Shown: positions 8,162-16,581, counted from the stretch's first letter. The stretch is 61,323 nt of DNA from JAGXFP01 sp039714535 (GCA_039714535.1 JBDLJC010000018.1:1-61323), one strand, 5' to 3'. Made by a program: numbers and translations. The notes: a model not told the origin generated them from the letters alone.

Positions 8162-8884
8162 ATGGCTTTCATAAATTACATCAGGTCTGTTCTGGCCATT
8201 TTTGTGGTGGTGCCGCTGGTTACTTTTGTTACCTGTGTCGGGGTGATTATCGGCATTCTGATTCTGCGGATGTCGACCCGGCGGATCAAGGCCGTGCCTC
8301 GGTGGTGGAGTCGGACCATCGCCAGGTTCAGCGGAGTTGAAGTCAGGGTTGAAGGGTTGGAGAATATTGAGCAGGATCATCCCTATATCTTTGCCGCCAA
8401 TCATCAGAGCCAGTTCGATATCTTTGCCCTGGACGGTTTCCTGTTGGTCGATTTTCGCTGGATGGCCAAGAAGGAACTGTTTCGGATCCCGCTCGTCGGC
8501 CCGGCCATGCGCCTGGCCGGGAGTATTCCCATTGATCGCTCCCGGGGCAGGCAGGCCATGAAAAGCCTAGCCGAGGCCGCAAGGCGAATCGCCTCCGGGA
8601 CCTCGGTGGTTATCTTTCCGGAAGGAACTCGGACCCGTGATGGCCGCTTGCAGCCCTTCAAGTCAGGAGCCATGTATTTGGCGATCAAATCGGGGGTGGA
8701 TATCGTGCCGATGGCGATCACCGGCGGTTTCGAGATTATGCCCAAGGGAAGTTTTTTGGCCAAATCGGGCCGGATAGTTATCAAGATCGGTCAGCCGGTT
8801 TCCACTAAAGACTACACCCAGAAAGAAAAACAGCAATTGGCGGATCTGCTCCACGACAAAGTTGCCACCCTGATTGCGTCGTGA
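8162..8884 (+). CDS. plsC: 1-acyl-sn-glycerol-3-phosphate acyltransferase
   Basis: This is a 240-residue membrane protein with an N-terminal hydrophobic segment (about residues 8-38). The acyltransferase motifs are NHQSQFD near residue 80 (the HX4D catalytic motif) and FPEGTRTRDG near 152. It acylates lysophosphatidic acid to phosphatidic acid in phospholipid synthesis. The length is typical for PlsC. The ATG at 8162 lacks a good Shine-Dalgarno sequence, but no better start preserves the membrane segment. Its TGA stop is embedded in a palindromic repeat copy, and the next gene is convergent. Confidence 0.88.
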   Translation: MAFINYIRSVLAIFVVVPLVTFVTCVGVIIGILILRMSTRRIKAVPRWWSRTIARFSGVEVRVEGLENIEQDHPYIFAANHQSQFDIFALDGFLLVDFRWMAKKELFRIPLVGPAMRLAGSIPIDRSRGRQAMKSLAEAARRIASGTSVVIFPEGTRTRDGRLQPFKSGAMYLAIKSGVDIVPMAITGGFEIMPKGSFLAKSGRIVIKIGQPVSTKDYTQKEKQQLADLLHDKVATLIAS

Positions 8885-9006
8885 AAATTACGATCTACTG
8901 CGTCGTAGCACTCTTGCGGATGCTCGACATACTGAAGTATGCCTTCGCCACCGCAAGACCACCACTACTCCTTGGATATCGAAATTTTCGCAGTCTTCGC
9001 TTAGCT
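8866..9006. repeat. Palindromic interspersed repeat (copy B)
   Basis: This copy is centred on CATACTGAAGTATG (8931-8944). The arms CTTGCGG and CCGCAAG pair around it. The outer end CGAAATTTTCGCAGTC resembles the reverse complement of the left end near 8872. It covers the plsC stop codon and fills the space between convergent plsC and ldcA, so it could also act as a bidirectional terminator. Confidence 0.65.
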
Positions 9007-9059
9007 ACTTAGCAATCTCGATATTGGCTAGCTGCTCCTTGGGTGTTTTTCCGAAATCA

Positions 9060-9974
9060 TCAGCTCGTAAAGTCCAGCCTGCCGTTTGTTGAATCCATGG
9101 CGGCAGTCATTCCTATTGGCATGGTCAGGTTTCTGGCGCCATGGCCGACCGGGAAATTTCCCCAGAGCGGGATCTGACCTCCAGTCAATTCTTGGGCCCT
9201 GGTCCAGATCAGCTCCGACCATTTTTTCTCGTGTTCATCCCCTTCGCTAAAGGTCCCCAGGATCAGGCCGCTTAATTGGCCCAGTCGGCCCGAGGCCTGT
9301 AATTGGGTCAACATCCGGTCTATCTGGTAGGGGGCCTCGCCGACATCTTCGATAAAGAGGATGCCATTACGCCACACCGGTTCGTAGGGGGTGCCGAGTA
9401 GATGGCTCAGGCTGGCCAGATTCCCGCCGATCAGGTGGCCCGTGGCATTACTGCCGGTCAGGATTTGCAGATCCGGGGGGGTGATGGTCCTGGCCGGTCC
9501 GGTCAGCATTTCTAGAAACGATTGTTGCGAGGCCGCATCGCTTTGGGCCAGGGTGGTGAGTACCGGCGTGTGGTAGGTTACCAGGCCGGTCCACCGCTGG
9601 ATCTCGTTGAGCAGAATGGTTATATCGCTGAAGCCCGCCAGGATCTTCGGGGTTTCTGCGAACCCGGCCGGATCGAGATAGGGCAGAAGGCGCATGGCTC
9701 CATAGCCGCCCCTTATCGCCAGAATACCCTGCACCTCGGGGTCATGCCAGACCTCAGTCAATTGGCGGGCCCGGGCCTCATCGCTGCCGGCCAGGTATTC
9801 CTCTTTCTCCAGATCGACCGGCAGTTTGACCTGGAAACCGGCCTTTTCCAGAATATCGATTCCGGCCCGGACTGTATCCCGGTCGCGGATTGGCCCGGCC
9901 GGGGTAACCAGTCCGATGGTGTCACCGGGCTGGAGGCGAGGCGGGATAATGATCTGTTTAGCTGTTTCGCTCAT
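9060..9974 (-). CDS. ldcA: Muramoyltetrapeptide carboxypeptidase (LD-carboxypeptidase, S66)
   Basis: The 304-residue protein has the S66 catalytic triad in recognisable contexts: Ser116 in GFSDIT, Glu209 in FIEDVGE and His279 in GHGARN. It also has the family N-terminal segment RLQPGDTIGLVTPAGP. It removes the terminal D-Ala from murein tetrapeptides during peptidoglycan recycling in the cytoplasm. Its start overlaps the end of coaX by 17 bp, so the two are translationally coupled. Length is normal for the family. Confidence 0.88.
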   Translation of the reverse strand: MSETAKQIIIPPRLQPGDTIGLVTPAGPIRDRDTVRAGIDILEKAGFQVKLPVDLEKEEYLAGSDEARARQLTEVWHDPEVQGILAIRGGYGAMRLLPYLDPAGFAETPKILAGFSDITILLNEIQRWTGLVTYHTPVLTTLAQSDAASQQSFLEMLTGPARTITPPDLQILTGSNATGHLIGGNLASLSHLLGTPYEPVWRNGILFIEDVGEAPYQIDRMLTQLQASGRLGQLSGLILGTFSEGDEHEKKWSELIWTRAQELTGGQIPLWGNFPVGHGARNLTMPIGMTAAMDSTNGRLDFTS

Positions 9975-10728
9975 GGAGCAACCGCAGTCCTTCCAGGGTT
10001 AGCATCGGTTCAATTGCTTCGATTGACGGGGCGTAGGGGGCAATCAGTGTTGCCATGCCGCCGGTGGCAATAACCTTGGGGGGTTCCGGGGCCATCTCGC
10101 TTTTTATCCTTTTGAGCAGTTCTTCCACCAGACCGCCGTAGCCGAACAGGACACCTGACTTTATGGCATCGACGGTGTTGGTGCCGATGGCCTGGGGTGG
10201 TGGGGCGGAGATATCGACCCTGGGCAGTTTGGCGGTGCGTTGGCCCAGCGCATCAAGGGAGATGGACAAACCGGGGGTGATGATGCCGCCAAGATATTCG
10301 CCTTTGCCGGAAACACAGTCAAAGGTTATGGCCGTACCGAAATCAACGATGATCAGGGGGGAGGCGTATTTGTCGAAGGCGGCCACCGCGTTGACGATCC
10401 GGTCAGCCCCGACCTCGGCGGGATTATCAGTCAGGATTTTCAGACCGGTATCCAGGTGGCGGGAGATCTTCAGCGGCTCAAAGGAGAAGATGTTCAGGGA
10501 AAGATTCCGCCAAGCTGCCTGGATGGGCGGCACAACGCTGGCCAGGACCATGCTGGAGACATCGGTAAATTTGATGTGTTTCAGGGCGAACAGGCCATGG
10601 ATGGTCGCGGCCAGTTCATCGGCGGTATTGGTGATTTCTGTCCGGACCCGCCATTGACAGATCAAGATGTCGCCCTCGAAAAGACCGATCACCGTATGGG
10701 TGTTGCCAACATCAACTGCCATTAACAT
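9958..10728 (-). CDS. coaX: Type III pantothenate kinase
   Basis: The 256-residue protein begins with the ASKHA phosphate motif DVGNTHT (residues 6-12). It has the GADRIVNA motif and the second phosphate motif VDFGTAITFD of CoaX. It phosphorylates pantothenate, the first step of coenzyme A synthesis, and is insensitive to CoA feedback in this family. The gene leads a two-gene unit with ldcA. The ATG at 10728 is followed by a second ATG two codons on; either may be used. Confidence 0.92.
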   Translation of the reverse strand: MLMAVDVGNTHTVIGLFEGDILICQWRVRTEITNTADELAATIHGLFALKHIKFTDVSSMVLASVVPPIQAAWRNLSLNIFSFEPLKISRHLDTGLKILTDNPAEVGADRIVNAVAAFDKYASPLIIVDFGTAITFDCVSGKGEYLGGIITPGLSISLDALGQRTAKLPRVDISAPPPQAIGTNTVDAIKSGVLFGYGGLVEELLKRIKSEMAPEPPKVIATGGMATLIAPYAPSIEAIEPMLTLEGLRLLHERNS

Positions 10729-10912
10729 GGTTGCCCTCCCTAGATTCTTTACTGATTTGCAAAAACTTACTGAATAGAGACAGAGAAGTCCAATATTTTA
10801 CTGGCTAAAGAGATTTTGATCTGGTAGTCATAAGATTGATAGGGTGTTTTTGTTGGCTAGGTGTTGGCGCTGAAAGATAATATTTGATTAACACTGGCGA
10901 TGATGGGCCAGG

Positions 10913-11496
10913 GATGTTGGGGTTCGCAGGCTCACCCCAACCTACGGGGTAATTAGATCATGCAACTCATTAGATGCACCAAGAAACTACAGAAGGAAAT
11001 GGGTTTGGCAAAGGCAGATCTTGTCGAAGAAGAGCCGGTGTTTTCATATCTCGGGTCTTGGCATGCAAACCTAATCCACATCGATAGAAGAAAATGTGTG
11101 TTATTTGTAAATGATAAGACACTTTTTAACTTTATCGCCCCCGATATTTCCAGGGGGCAAATAAGATCTTTGGCGAACTTGTTTATAGAGTTTCTGGAAT
11201 GCGTACTGTCGGAGGAAAATATTTCAGATTCAGCAATAATGAAAATAATGACTGAGTATGAGCGGGTTGGGTATGCCAAGACAAATTCTAAAAGGGTTCT
11301 TGGTTCAATGAATGACCTGGCATTTCATTATAAATACTATATCCAAACCGAGGGCGGTGTTCATAGTAGTTCTGTGCCGAGCATTATCAGGAAGCTCAAT
11401 AGAATGCCTATGGGAGCAATTGAGTATAGATATCCTGTCGAAGCGTTAAAGGCCCTATATGTAACTTAAACAAAAGCAATCCCGTAGGATGGGGTG
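10913..11496. repeat. Inverted repeats flanking the DUF6933 gene
   Basis: CACCCCAACCTACGGG at 10933-10948 and CCCGTAGGATGGGGTG at 11481-11496 are reverse complements with one mismatch, and lie immediately outside the DUF6933 gene. The left arm extends into GTTGGGGTTCGCAGGC (10916-10931), which resembles the widespread REP-type motif built from GTTGGGTTTCGC and its complement. The layout looks like a mobile or REP-bounded gene cassette. Confidence 0.6.
10960..11469 (+). CDS. DUF6933-family protein, function unknown
   Basis: This is a 169-residue soluble protein. The N-terminus MQLIRCTKKLQKEMG and the central LGSWHANLIHIDRRK followed by VLFVNDKTLFNF match the pattern I recall for DUF6933, found sporadically across bacteria. 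No catalytic motif is recognised. It is AT-rich compared with coaX and ldcA, stands alone on the plus strand, and is bracketed by inverted repeats, so horizontal acquisition is likely. The ATG has no strong ribosome binding site, only GGGGTAATTAGATC upstream. Confidence 0.65.
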   Translation: MQLIRCTKKLQKEMGLAKADLVEEEPVFSYLGSWHANLIHIDRRKCVLFVNDKTLFNFIAPDISRGQIRSLANLFIEFLECVLSEENISDSAIMKIMTEYERVGYAKTNSKRVLGSMNDLAFHYKYYIQTEGGVHSSSVPSIIRKLNRMPMGAIEYRYPVEALKALYVT

Positions 11497-11572
11497 GTTA
11501 GTATTTTACGGCAAACAAAAAAAGAGTCGGAACCAAGCATTTCTTAAACGTGGAAATTGAGGGAGGTCTATT

Positions 11573-12004
11573 TTGGCTAAAAGAGAGACAGCATCGAAAC
11601 ATAAGGATATCGCCCGCATTGATCAGGAGTCAAAACGATCGCATGGCTGGTATGTGCGAGTCAGGTATCAGGGCAAAATCCATAGCAAGTTCTTTTCCGA
11701 CAAAAAGAACGGTGGTAGAAACTCGGCCCTGCTGGGGGCCATAACCTGGCGGGATAAAACCCGGAAGAAGATCGGCAAACCGCAGACCGATAGACATATC
11801 GTGACCCAGAGCAGTACCGGTACCGGTATTGTCGGGGTCAGGCTGGACGAAAAGGTAAACTGCTATTTCATCAGTTGGGTTAGTATGGATGGCAAACCTG
11901 GTAAAACTTCCGTCTCGATTAAAAAGCACGGCAAGGCGGAGGCGTTCAAGAGGGCCTGCAAGATCAGGAAACAGAAAGAAGCCGCGCGGTTGGGTCTTGC
12001 CTGA
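11573..12004 (+). CDS. AP2-like DNA-binding protein
   Basis: The 143-residue basic protein appears to contain two AP2/ERF-like three-stranded modules. The first covers about residues 24-70 (HGWYVRVRYQGK, KFFSDKKNGG). The second covers about 84-138 (TGIVGVRL, YFISWVSMDGK, EAFKRACKIRK). Bacterial AP2 proteins are linked to mobile DNA and some bind specific DNA sites; the target here is unknown. Translation probably starts at TTG 11573, because a GGGAGG ribosome binding site lies 6 bases upstream. Neighbours are other orphan small genes. Confidence 0.62.
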   Translation: MAKRETASKHKDIARIDQESKRSHGWYVRVRYQGKIHSKFFSDKKNGGRNSALLGAITWRDKTRKKIGKPQTDRHIVTQSSTGTGIVGVRLDEKVNCYFISWVSMDGKPGKTSVSIKKHGKAEAFKRACKIRKQKEAARLGLA

Positions 12005-12067
12005 TAATTGTTTTTTTGGAATTATGGATAAATGAAGGTTGTTTGAGATTTTGGTTAGTCATTTTTA

Positions 12068-12280
12068 ATGAAAGATTCTGATAAAAAGCAATCATATTCC
12101 CAAAGACGGCGGGGCGACAAGAAATTTCAGTGTCACTGCTGCCAGCAGGTGTTGCCGTTCTGCTGGAACTGTCCCTGCGGTTTTCAGATCTGCGACGAGT
12201 GTTTCAAGGAGAATCTCTGGGGGCTCAGTAATGGCCCGACCTGGGTTTGTCCTGACTGCGGGCGGGTCCGGATGATGTAA
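12068..12280 (+). CDS. Small double zinc-ribbon-like protein
   Basis: The 70-residue protein has ten cysteines, mostly in CxxC-type pairs: CHCC, CWNCPCG, CDEC and CPDCG. This suggests two Zn-binding knuckles or ribbons. The N-terminus is basic and polar (KKQSYSQRRRGDKK). There is no signal peptide, so it is cytoplasmic, perhaps nucleic-acid or protein binding; this is inference. It follows the AP2-like gene by 63 bp on the same strand. Confidence 0.55.
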   Translation: MKDSDKKQSYSQRRRGDKKFQCHCCQQVLPFCWNCPCGFQICDECFKENLWGLSNGPTWVCPDCGRVRMM

Positions 12281-12281
12281 A

Positions 12282-12389
12282 CCGGCGAGCCCGATGGTGG
12301 TGAATCTGCTTCGTCATCGGTTGTTTCGCATACTATTGCATGGCGAAACAACCTCTGCCTTCCATCTGCAGCGACCTCGAACTCGCCGG
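12282..12389. repeat. Nested palindromic element
   Basis: A perfect 11-bp stem, GGTTGTTTCGC (12319-12329) with GCGAAACAACC (12343-12353), is nested inside an outer pair CCGGCGAG (12282-12289) and CTCGCCGG (12382-12389). It lies between the convergent zinc-ribbon and thiD genes. It may be a REP-like element or a bidirectional terminator; no T-run follows either arm. Confidence 0.6.
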
Positions 12390-12455
12390 ATGGCTGTGAG
12401 GGTGGGGGATCGAAACGACATCGTTGAGCGGTGCGATTGACTTTTTCCGGGACCA

Positions 12456-13292
12456 TCAACAATCGTTATCTTCCTTAAACAGATGATGCCATAACGGTCC
12501 GGCGCCATGGCCCATCTCTCGATCAGCGCTTAATCTCAGTAGTTCCGCAACGTAATCCCCGGCCCGTTGAAAGGCCTGCGGCCAATCCCCGGTTTTTAGA
12601 TGATAAGCAGTGAAAGCCGATGCGTAGGTGCAGCCGGTGCCGTGGGTATTACCGGTCTTGATCCTGGCTCTTTCGCTGTTAATTGACCTGAAACCCCGAC
12701 CGTCCCGGATGAAAAGAGAATCGATGACCAGCGGCTGCTCCTCTTGTCGGTGACCGCCTTTGACAATAATGGCCTGGAGGTGCGGGTATTGGTCAAACAT
12801 CCCGGCGGCACCGCTTGCAATAACCTCGGCGCTGTCCGAAACGAGGCCGGTCAGGACCTGAAATTCCGTGAAGTTGGGGGTGAGTACTGTTGCTCGGCTA
12901 ATGAGGTGTTCGCCGAGAGCGGCCAGCCCTTCGCTGGGCAGTAAATCGTGGCCGTCGGAGGCCTTAAGCACCGGGTCGCAGACGATGATGCCCTTAAATT
13001 CGGCCAGACATTCACCGATAGCCCGGGCCACTGCCCCGGTGCCGACCATGCCGGTCTTGATATGGCTGACCGGTAGGTCGGCCAGCACTTTGCGGATCTG
13101 CTCTTTGACCAACTCGGGCTCGACCGCTTGCACACCATAGACCCCTTTGCTGTTTTGGACGGTCAGACAGCTTATCGCCGCGCAACCGTACACCCCGAGG
13201 GAGGCATAGGTTTTAAGGTCGGCCTGGATGCCGGCCCCGCCCGATGGGTCCGAACCGGCAATGGCCAGGATTGCCTTGGCTGGGCTGGTCAT
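12456..13292 (-). CDS. thiD: Hydroxymethylpyrimidine/phosphomethylpyrimidine kinase
   Basis: The 278-residue ribokinase-like enzyme begins ILAIAGSDPSGGAGIQADLK, the ThiD signature. It has HIKTGMVG, and GNTHGTGCTYASA near the C-terminus, which is the anion hole and catalytic Asp region of the family. It phosphorylates HMP and HMP-P for thiamine synthesis. The start at 13292 was chosen because it falls 7 bp after the slyD stop and places the signature near the N-terminus. A longer frame from 13367 would overlap slyD and add an unrelated Ala/Pro-rich leader. Confidence 0.9.
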   Translation of the reverse strand: MTSPAKAILAIAGSDPSGGAGIQADLKTYASLGVYGCAAISCLTVQNSKGVYGVQAVEPELVKEQIRKVLADLPVSHIKTGMVGTGAVARAIGECLAEFKGIIVCDPVLKASDGHDLLPSEGLAALGEHLISRATVLTPNFTEFQVLTGLVSDSAEVIASGAAGMFDQYPHLQAIIVKGGHRQEEQPLVIDSLFIRDGRGFRSINSERARIKTGNTHGTGCTYASAFTAYHLKTGDWPQAFQRAGDYVAELLRLSADREMGHGAGPLWHHLFKEDNDC

Positions 13293-13299
13293 GGCCGGT

Positions 13300-13800
13300 T
13301 TAGTTGGCGCCGCAACTGTTGCTTGCGTTGCCACAGCCACCGGTGGCTGTCGATTCTTCGGCTTCACCGATAGTCTGGAGGGTAATCTTGAAAAGTAATT
13401 CCTGGCCGGCCAGAGGGTGATTGTAGTCGACGGTGATCTGATCGCCGTCTGCCGCCATGACCATGGCCGGGACCTGATGCTCCTGACCGTCTTTTTCCAT
13501 AGTCATCCCCACAATCATGCCCGGTTGGGGGTCGGTCTTCTCGCCGAAGGCGCTGCGATTCAGGATGTGGACCAAATCGTCCCGGCGCGTGCCGTAGGCT
13601 TCTTCCGGGCCAACTTTGATGGTTTTGGTCTCACCCGGCGCCATGCCGATGATGCCGGCCTCAAATGATGGAAAAACACATTGCTGGCCCAGCGCAAATT
13701 CGAAAGGATTATCTTCGGTTGCTGACTCGAAAACTTCACCGCTGGCAAGGGTGCCTTCGTAAGTTATAGTGACGTAATCGCCTTCTTTGACTTTCAGCAT
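13300..13800 (-). CDS. slyD: FKBP-type peptidyl-prolyl isomerase, SlyD-like
   Basis: The 166-residue protein starts with VTITYEGTLASGEVFESA, the FKBP core. It contains the inserted IF chaperone domain (about residues 75-125) and returns to VDYNHPLAGQELLFKI, which is diagnostic of SlyD. SlyD is a folding helper and metallochaperone, including for nickel in hydrogenase assembly. The C-terminal tail is short and carries two cysteines (GGCGNASNSCG) instead of the long His-rich tail of E. coli. It lies directly upstream of thiD in the same direction. Confidence 0.9.
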   Translation of the reverse strand: MLKVKEGDYVTITYEGTLASGEVFESATEDNPFEFALGQQCVFPSFEAGIIGMAPGETKTIKVGPEEAYGTRRDDLVHILNRSAFGEKTDPQPGMIVGMTMEKDGQEHQVPAMVMAADGDQITVDYNHPLAGQELLFKITLQTIGEAEESTATGGCGNASNSCGAN

Positions 13801-13843
13801 AATGTGTCCTCTTAAATAATAAGGTTTGGTTTTCTGGTAATGG

Positions 13844-14071
13844 TCAATCGGTGCTGCCGCTGCGAATTCTCCCCAGTTTGATCAGGAGCAGGATGGTTGG
13901 GCTCAGGTGAAACAGCAGGTCGAAAACATCAATGGGCCTGTTTAATTGGCCATCAACGAGCATGGTGAGCTTTTCGATGACATGGGGCATGGGCGTGAAC
14001 GGGGTCAGGCCCATGAAGATCGCGACACCCACTAGCGGCGCGTAGGTTATTTTGTCTAGAAATTTAAACAT
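13844..14071 (-). CDS. Small two-helix membrane protein
   Basis: The 75-residue protein has two hydrophobic segments (about residues 9-26 and 50-66), separated by a conserved-looking loop with PHVIEKLTMLVDGQLNRP. Similar small proteins are sometimes labelled RND transporter in automatic annotation, without functional support. It is 43 bp upstream of slyD on the same strand and may be cotranscribed. Function unknown. Confidence 0.6.
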   Translation of the reverse strand: MFKFLDKITYAPLVGVAIFMGLTPFTPMPHVIEKLTMLVDGQLNRPIDVFDLLFHLSPTILLLIKLGRIRSGSTD

Positions 14072-14218
14072 CTATCTTTATCTGTGCATTACAATTTTTG
14101 GCAACAGGCAGGGTGTCAAGATAACTTTATTTTGTTTTTTTGCAACTATCCGTCATTCCATTGGAGCAGTTGTGTTGATCTCGTAACTTGTGAAATGTCC
14201 CCGGGAAGCTAATAAAAC

Positions 14219-14247
14219 TTGACATCTGGCCCGGATGGGCATAGTTT
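14219..14247 (+). promoter_or_regulatory. Candidate sigma-70 promoter for hisI-hisG
   Basis: A perfect -35 box TTGACA (14219-14224) is followed after 17 bases by TAGTTT (14242-14247), a moderate -10. It lies 72 bp before the GTG of the hisI frame. Confidence 0.5.
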
Positions 14248-14318
14248 CAACCTCTTAATTTTTACGTAACCGGCGCAACATAGCTACATTTTATCTGGAA
14301 AGTTCTTGAGAAAATATC

Positions 14319-14891
14319 GTGGATCTGATCTGTGAGAAATACAAGAAGAAATTTAGTTCAGAGGATGCCATCTGCGCCCATCTTGAGGAATATTGTAAGT
14401 TCCGCAAAGCCTGTATAATCAATTTTACAACCAGGGAACAGCAACGGGAAGAGCGGCGCGAGCAAGACTCTGAATGTAAATGCGGTGCTGCCGGGGCTGA
14501 GAAGCAGGAGATCATGGATAAACTTAATTTTACCAAGGGTGACGGACTGTTGCCGGCCATCGTCCAGGACCATCAGAGCGGCGAGGTTTTGATGCTGGCC
14601 TATATTAATGAAGAGTCATGGCTGCAGACCCTGGAAACCGGCAAGGCCCATTACTGGAGCAGGTCGCGCAACCAGTTGTGGCTTAAGGGGGAAAGCTCCG
14701 GCCACGTCCAGATGATTAAGGAGATCCTGGTCGATTGTGATGAGGATACCGTGGTTTTCAAGGTGGAGCAGATCGGCGGGGCTGCCTGTCATAAGGGCTA
14801 CGCGAGTTGTTTTTTCAGAAAGGTTGAGAGTGGTTCTTTCGCTGTTAAGGGCCGACTGGTTTTTGATCCGCAGGAGGTTTACAAAAAATGA
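14319..14891 (+). CDS. hisI: Phosphoribosyl-AMP cyclohydrolase with Cys-rich N-terminal extension
   Basis: The C-terminal 125 residues are HisI. They contain the conserved LAYINEESWLQTLETGKAHY and WSRSRNQLWLKG segments, the metal-binding DCDEDTVVFKV and GAACHKGYASCFFR. The enzyme opens the PR-AMP ring in histidine synthesis. The frame starts at GTG 14319 and adds about 65 residues with a Cys-rich head (C5, C20, C27, C32) and a charged linker. An internal ATG at 14514 with AGGAG three bases upstream would give a normal-length HisI. So either this is a fusion, or two translation starts exist. The stop overlaps hisG by ATGA. Confidence 0.85.
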   Translation: MDLICEKYKKKFSSEDAICAHLEEYCKFRKACIINFTTREQQREERREQDSECKCGAAGAEKQEIMDKLNFTKGDGLLPAIVQDHQSGEVLMLAYINEESWLQTLETGKAHYWSRSRNQLWLKGESSGHVQMIKEILVDCDEDTVVFKVEQIGGAACHKGYASCFFRKVESGSFAVKGRLVFDPQEVYKK

Positions 14892-15760
14892 ATATATTGA
14901 AACTTGGTTTACCTAAAGGCAGTCTTGAAAAGCCGACCATTGCCCTGTTTGATAAAGCCGGTTGGCAGATCAAACCGGTATCGCGAAATTATTTCCCAGA
15001 GGTCGATGACGATGAATTGAGTTGTTCCATCTGCCGTCCTCAGGAGATGTCCCGTTACGTGGAGCAGGGGGTGCTTGATGCCGGGATTACCGGTAAGGAC
15101 TGGATTCTGGAAAATGATTCGGACGTGGTTGTCGTTGATGATCTGGTCTACTCGAAGGTCAGCAGGAAACCGACCCGCTGGGTGATTGCTGTGCCCGGCG
15201 ACTCTGAGATCAAGACCGTTGAGGGTCTGGAAGGGAAAAAAATCTCCACCGAACTGGTCAACTATACCGAGAAATTCTTTAAAGAGCGCAAGATCAACGT
15301 CGATATTGAGTTTTCCTGGGGGGCCACTGAGGCCAAAGTGGTTTCCGGCTTAGCCGACGCCGTGGTTGAGGTCACCGAAACGGAGAGCACCATCAGGGCT
15401 CATGGCCTGAAGATCATTTACGAGATGATGTCATCCAATACCCAGTTGATTGCCAACCGGCAGGCCTGGGAAGATCCCTGGAAACAGGAGAAGATCAAAA
15501 ATATCGCCATGCTGCTCCAAGGCGCGCTGCGAGCGGACAGGATAGTCGGCTTGAAGATGAACGTCGCCGAAGAGAAGCTTGACGAGGTGATCGGTCTGCT
15601 GCCCAGTATGAATGCCCCGACCATTGCCCACCTCTACCAGAAAAAATGGTACTCGGTGGAGACGGTTATCTCAGAGCAGCAGGTCCGGGACCTGATTCCC
15701 CAGCTGCTCAAATCAGGCGCCGAAGGCATCGTTGAATATGCCCTTAACAAGGTAATCTAG
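14888..15760 (+). CDS. hisG: ATP phosphoribosyltransferase, long form
   Basis: The 290-residue protein shows the HisG pattern: LGLPKGSLEKPTIALFDKAG at the start, DAGITGKDWILEN near 60, and the PRPP-binding region ADAVVEVTETESTIRAHGL near 157. The last about 75 residues form the ACT-like regulatory domain (IVGLKMNVAEEKLDEVIGLLP), so this is the long, self-sufficient form that is feedback-inhibited by histidine. It catalyses the first step of histidine synthesis. It is translationally coupled to hisI through a 4-bp overlap. Confidence 0.93.
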   Translation: MNILKLGLPKGSLEKPTIALFDKAGWQIKPVSRNYFPEVDDDELSCSICRPQEMSRYVEQGVLDAGITGKDWILENDSDVVVVDDLVYSKVSRKPTRWVIAVPGDSEIKTVEGLEGKKISTELVNYTEKFFKERKINVDIEFSWGATEAKVVSGLADAVVEVTETESTIRAHGLKIIYEMMSSNTQLIANRQAWEDPWKQEKIKNIAMLLQGALRADRIVGLKMNVAEEKLDEVIGLLPSMNAPTIAHLYQKKWYSVETVISEQQVRDLIPQLLKSGAEGIVEYALNKVI

Positions 15761-15817
15761 CCGGTTTGTTCCGTTTCGGCTTATATGAATTGATCCACAA
15801 GGTAATGGGCTTATTCC

Positions 15818-16438
15818 ATGTCTGACTCTTTTTCAGCCTCGGCTTCTCTCGGTAAATCATGCCAGGTTGAATTTATCACCTCCGTTTTCAAGAATAATCA
15901 ACTTCCTGCCCCTGACTATCCGGAGATTGCTTTTGCCGGTCGGTCCAATGTTGGTAAGTCCAGCCTGATCAACAAGATGGTCAACCGGCGGGGTCTGGTT
16001 AAGGTCAGCGCCAAGCCGGGTAAGACCCAGAGCCTTAATTATTTTCTGGTTGAGAACGATCTGTACCTTGTTGACCTGCCCGGTTATGGATTTGCCAAAG
16101 TGCCGAAGAAGGTCAAGAATGACTGGCAGGGGATGATCACCAGTTATCTGGAAAAGCGGGAGAGCCTCCGCTGCGTCGTGGTGATTATTGATTTACGGCA
16201 TGGCGTTAAAGAGCAGGACCTGGAACTGGTTTCCTGGTTGCAGATGATGGAGTTGCCCCTCTTGCTGGTCTATACCAAGGCGGATAAATTGTCGCGGAAT
16301 AAACAACAGCAGCAGGCGGCGACCCTTGATGCCGGATTTGGGGTGGCTCGTGATGAGCGGGTGGTCTTTTCCGCCAAGACCGGCGCGGGAATGGTGGATC
16401 TTCTGACCGCTCTGGATCGCTATCTTGATATCTCTTGA
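15818..16438 (+). CDS. engB: Ribosome biogenesis GTP-binding protein EngB
   Basis: The 206-residue TRAFAC GTPase has the P-loop GRSNVGKS (residues 41-48), the G3 segment DLPGYGFAK characteristic of EngB/YihA/YsxC, and TKAD as G4. It is needed for large-subunit assembly. Length and motif order are normal. The start has no strong purine run; AAGGTAATGGG lies about 10 bases upstream. Confidence 0.94.
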   Translation: MSDSFSASASLGKSCQVEFITSVFKNNQLPAPDYPEIAFAGRSNVGKSSLINKMVNRRGLVKVSAKPGKTQSLNYFLVENDLYLVDLPGYGFAKVPKKVKNDWQGMITSYLEKRESLRCVVVIIDLRHGVKEQDLELVSWLQMMELPLLLVYTKADKLSRNKQQQQAATLDAGFGVARDERVVFSAKTGAGMVDLLTALDRYLDIS

Positions 16439-16581
16439 CCGAAAATTAATAAGCGTTATATTATTTTCTTAAATAGCTTGAATGTGATAGTATCTTCCTC
16501 GTGATATTGATCGTAACTTGCTTGGTAAAACCAGCCTTTTAAACATGCACTCTTAACAAATATGGTGGAAAAGGTCAGAGA

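Noticed and set aside
12456..13367. Longer ThiD start at 13367
   Set aside because: It would overlap slyD by 68 bp and add an Ala/Pro-rich leader foreign to the family.
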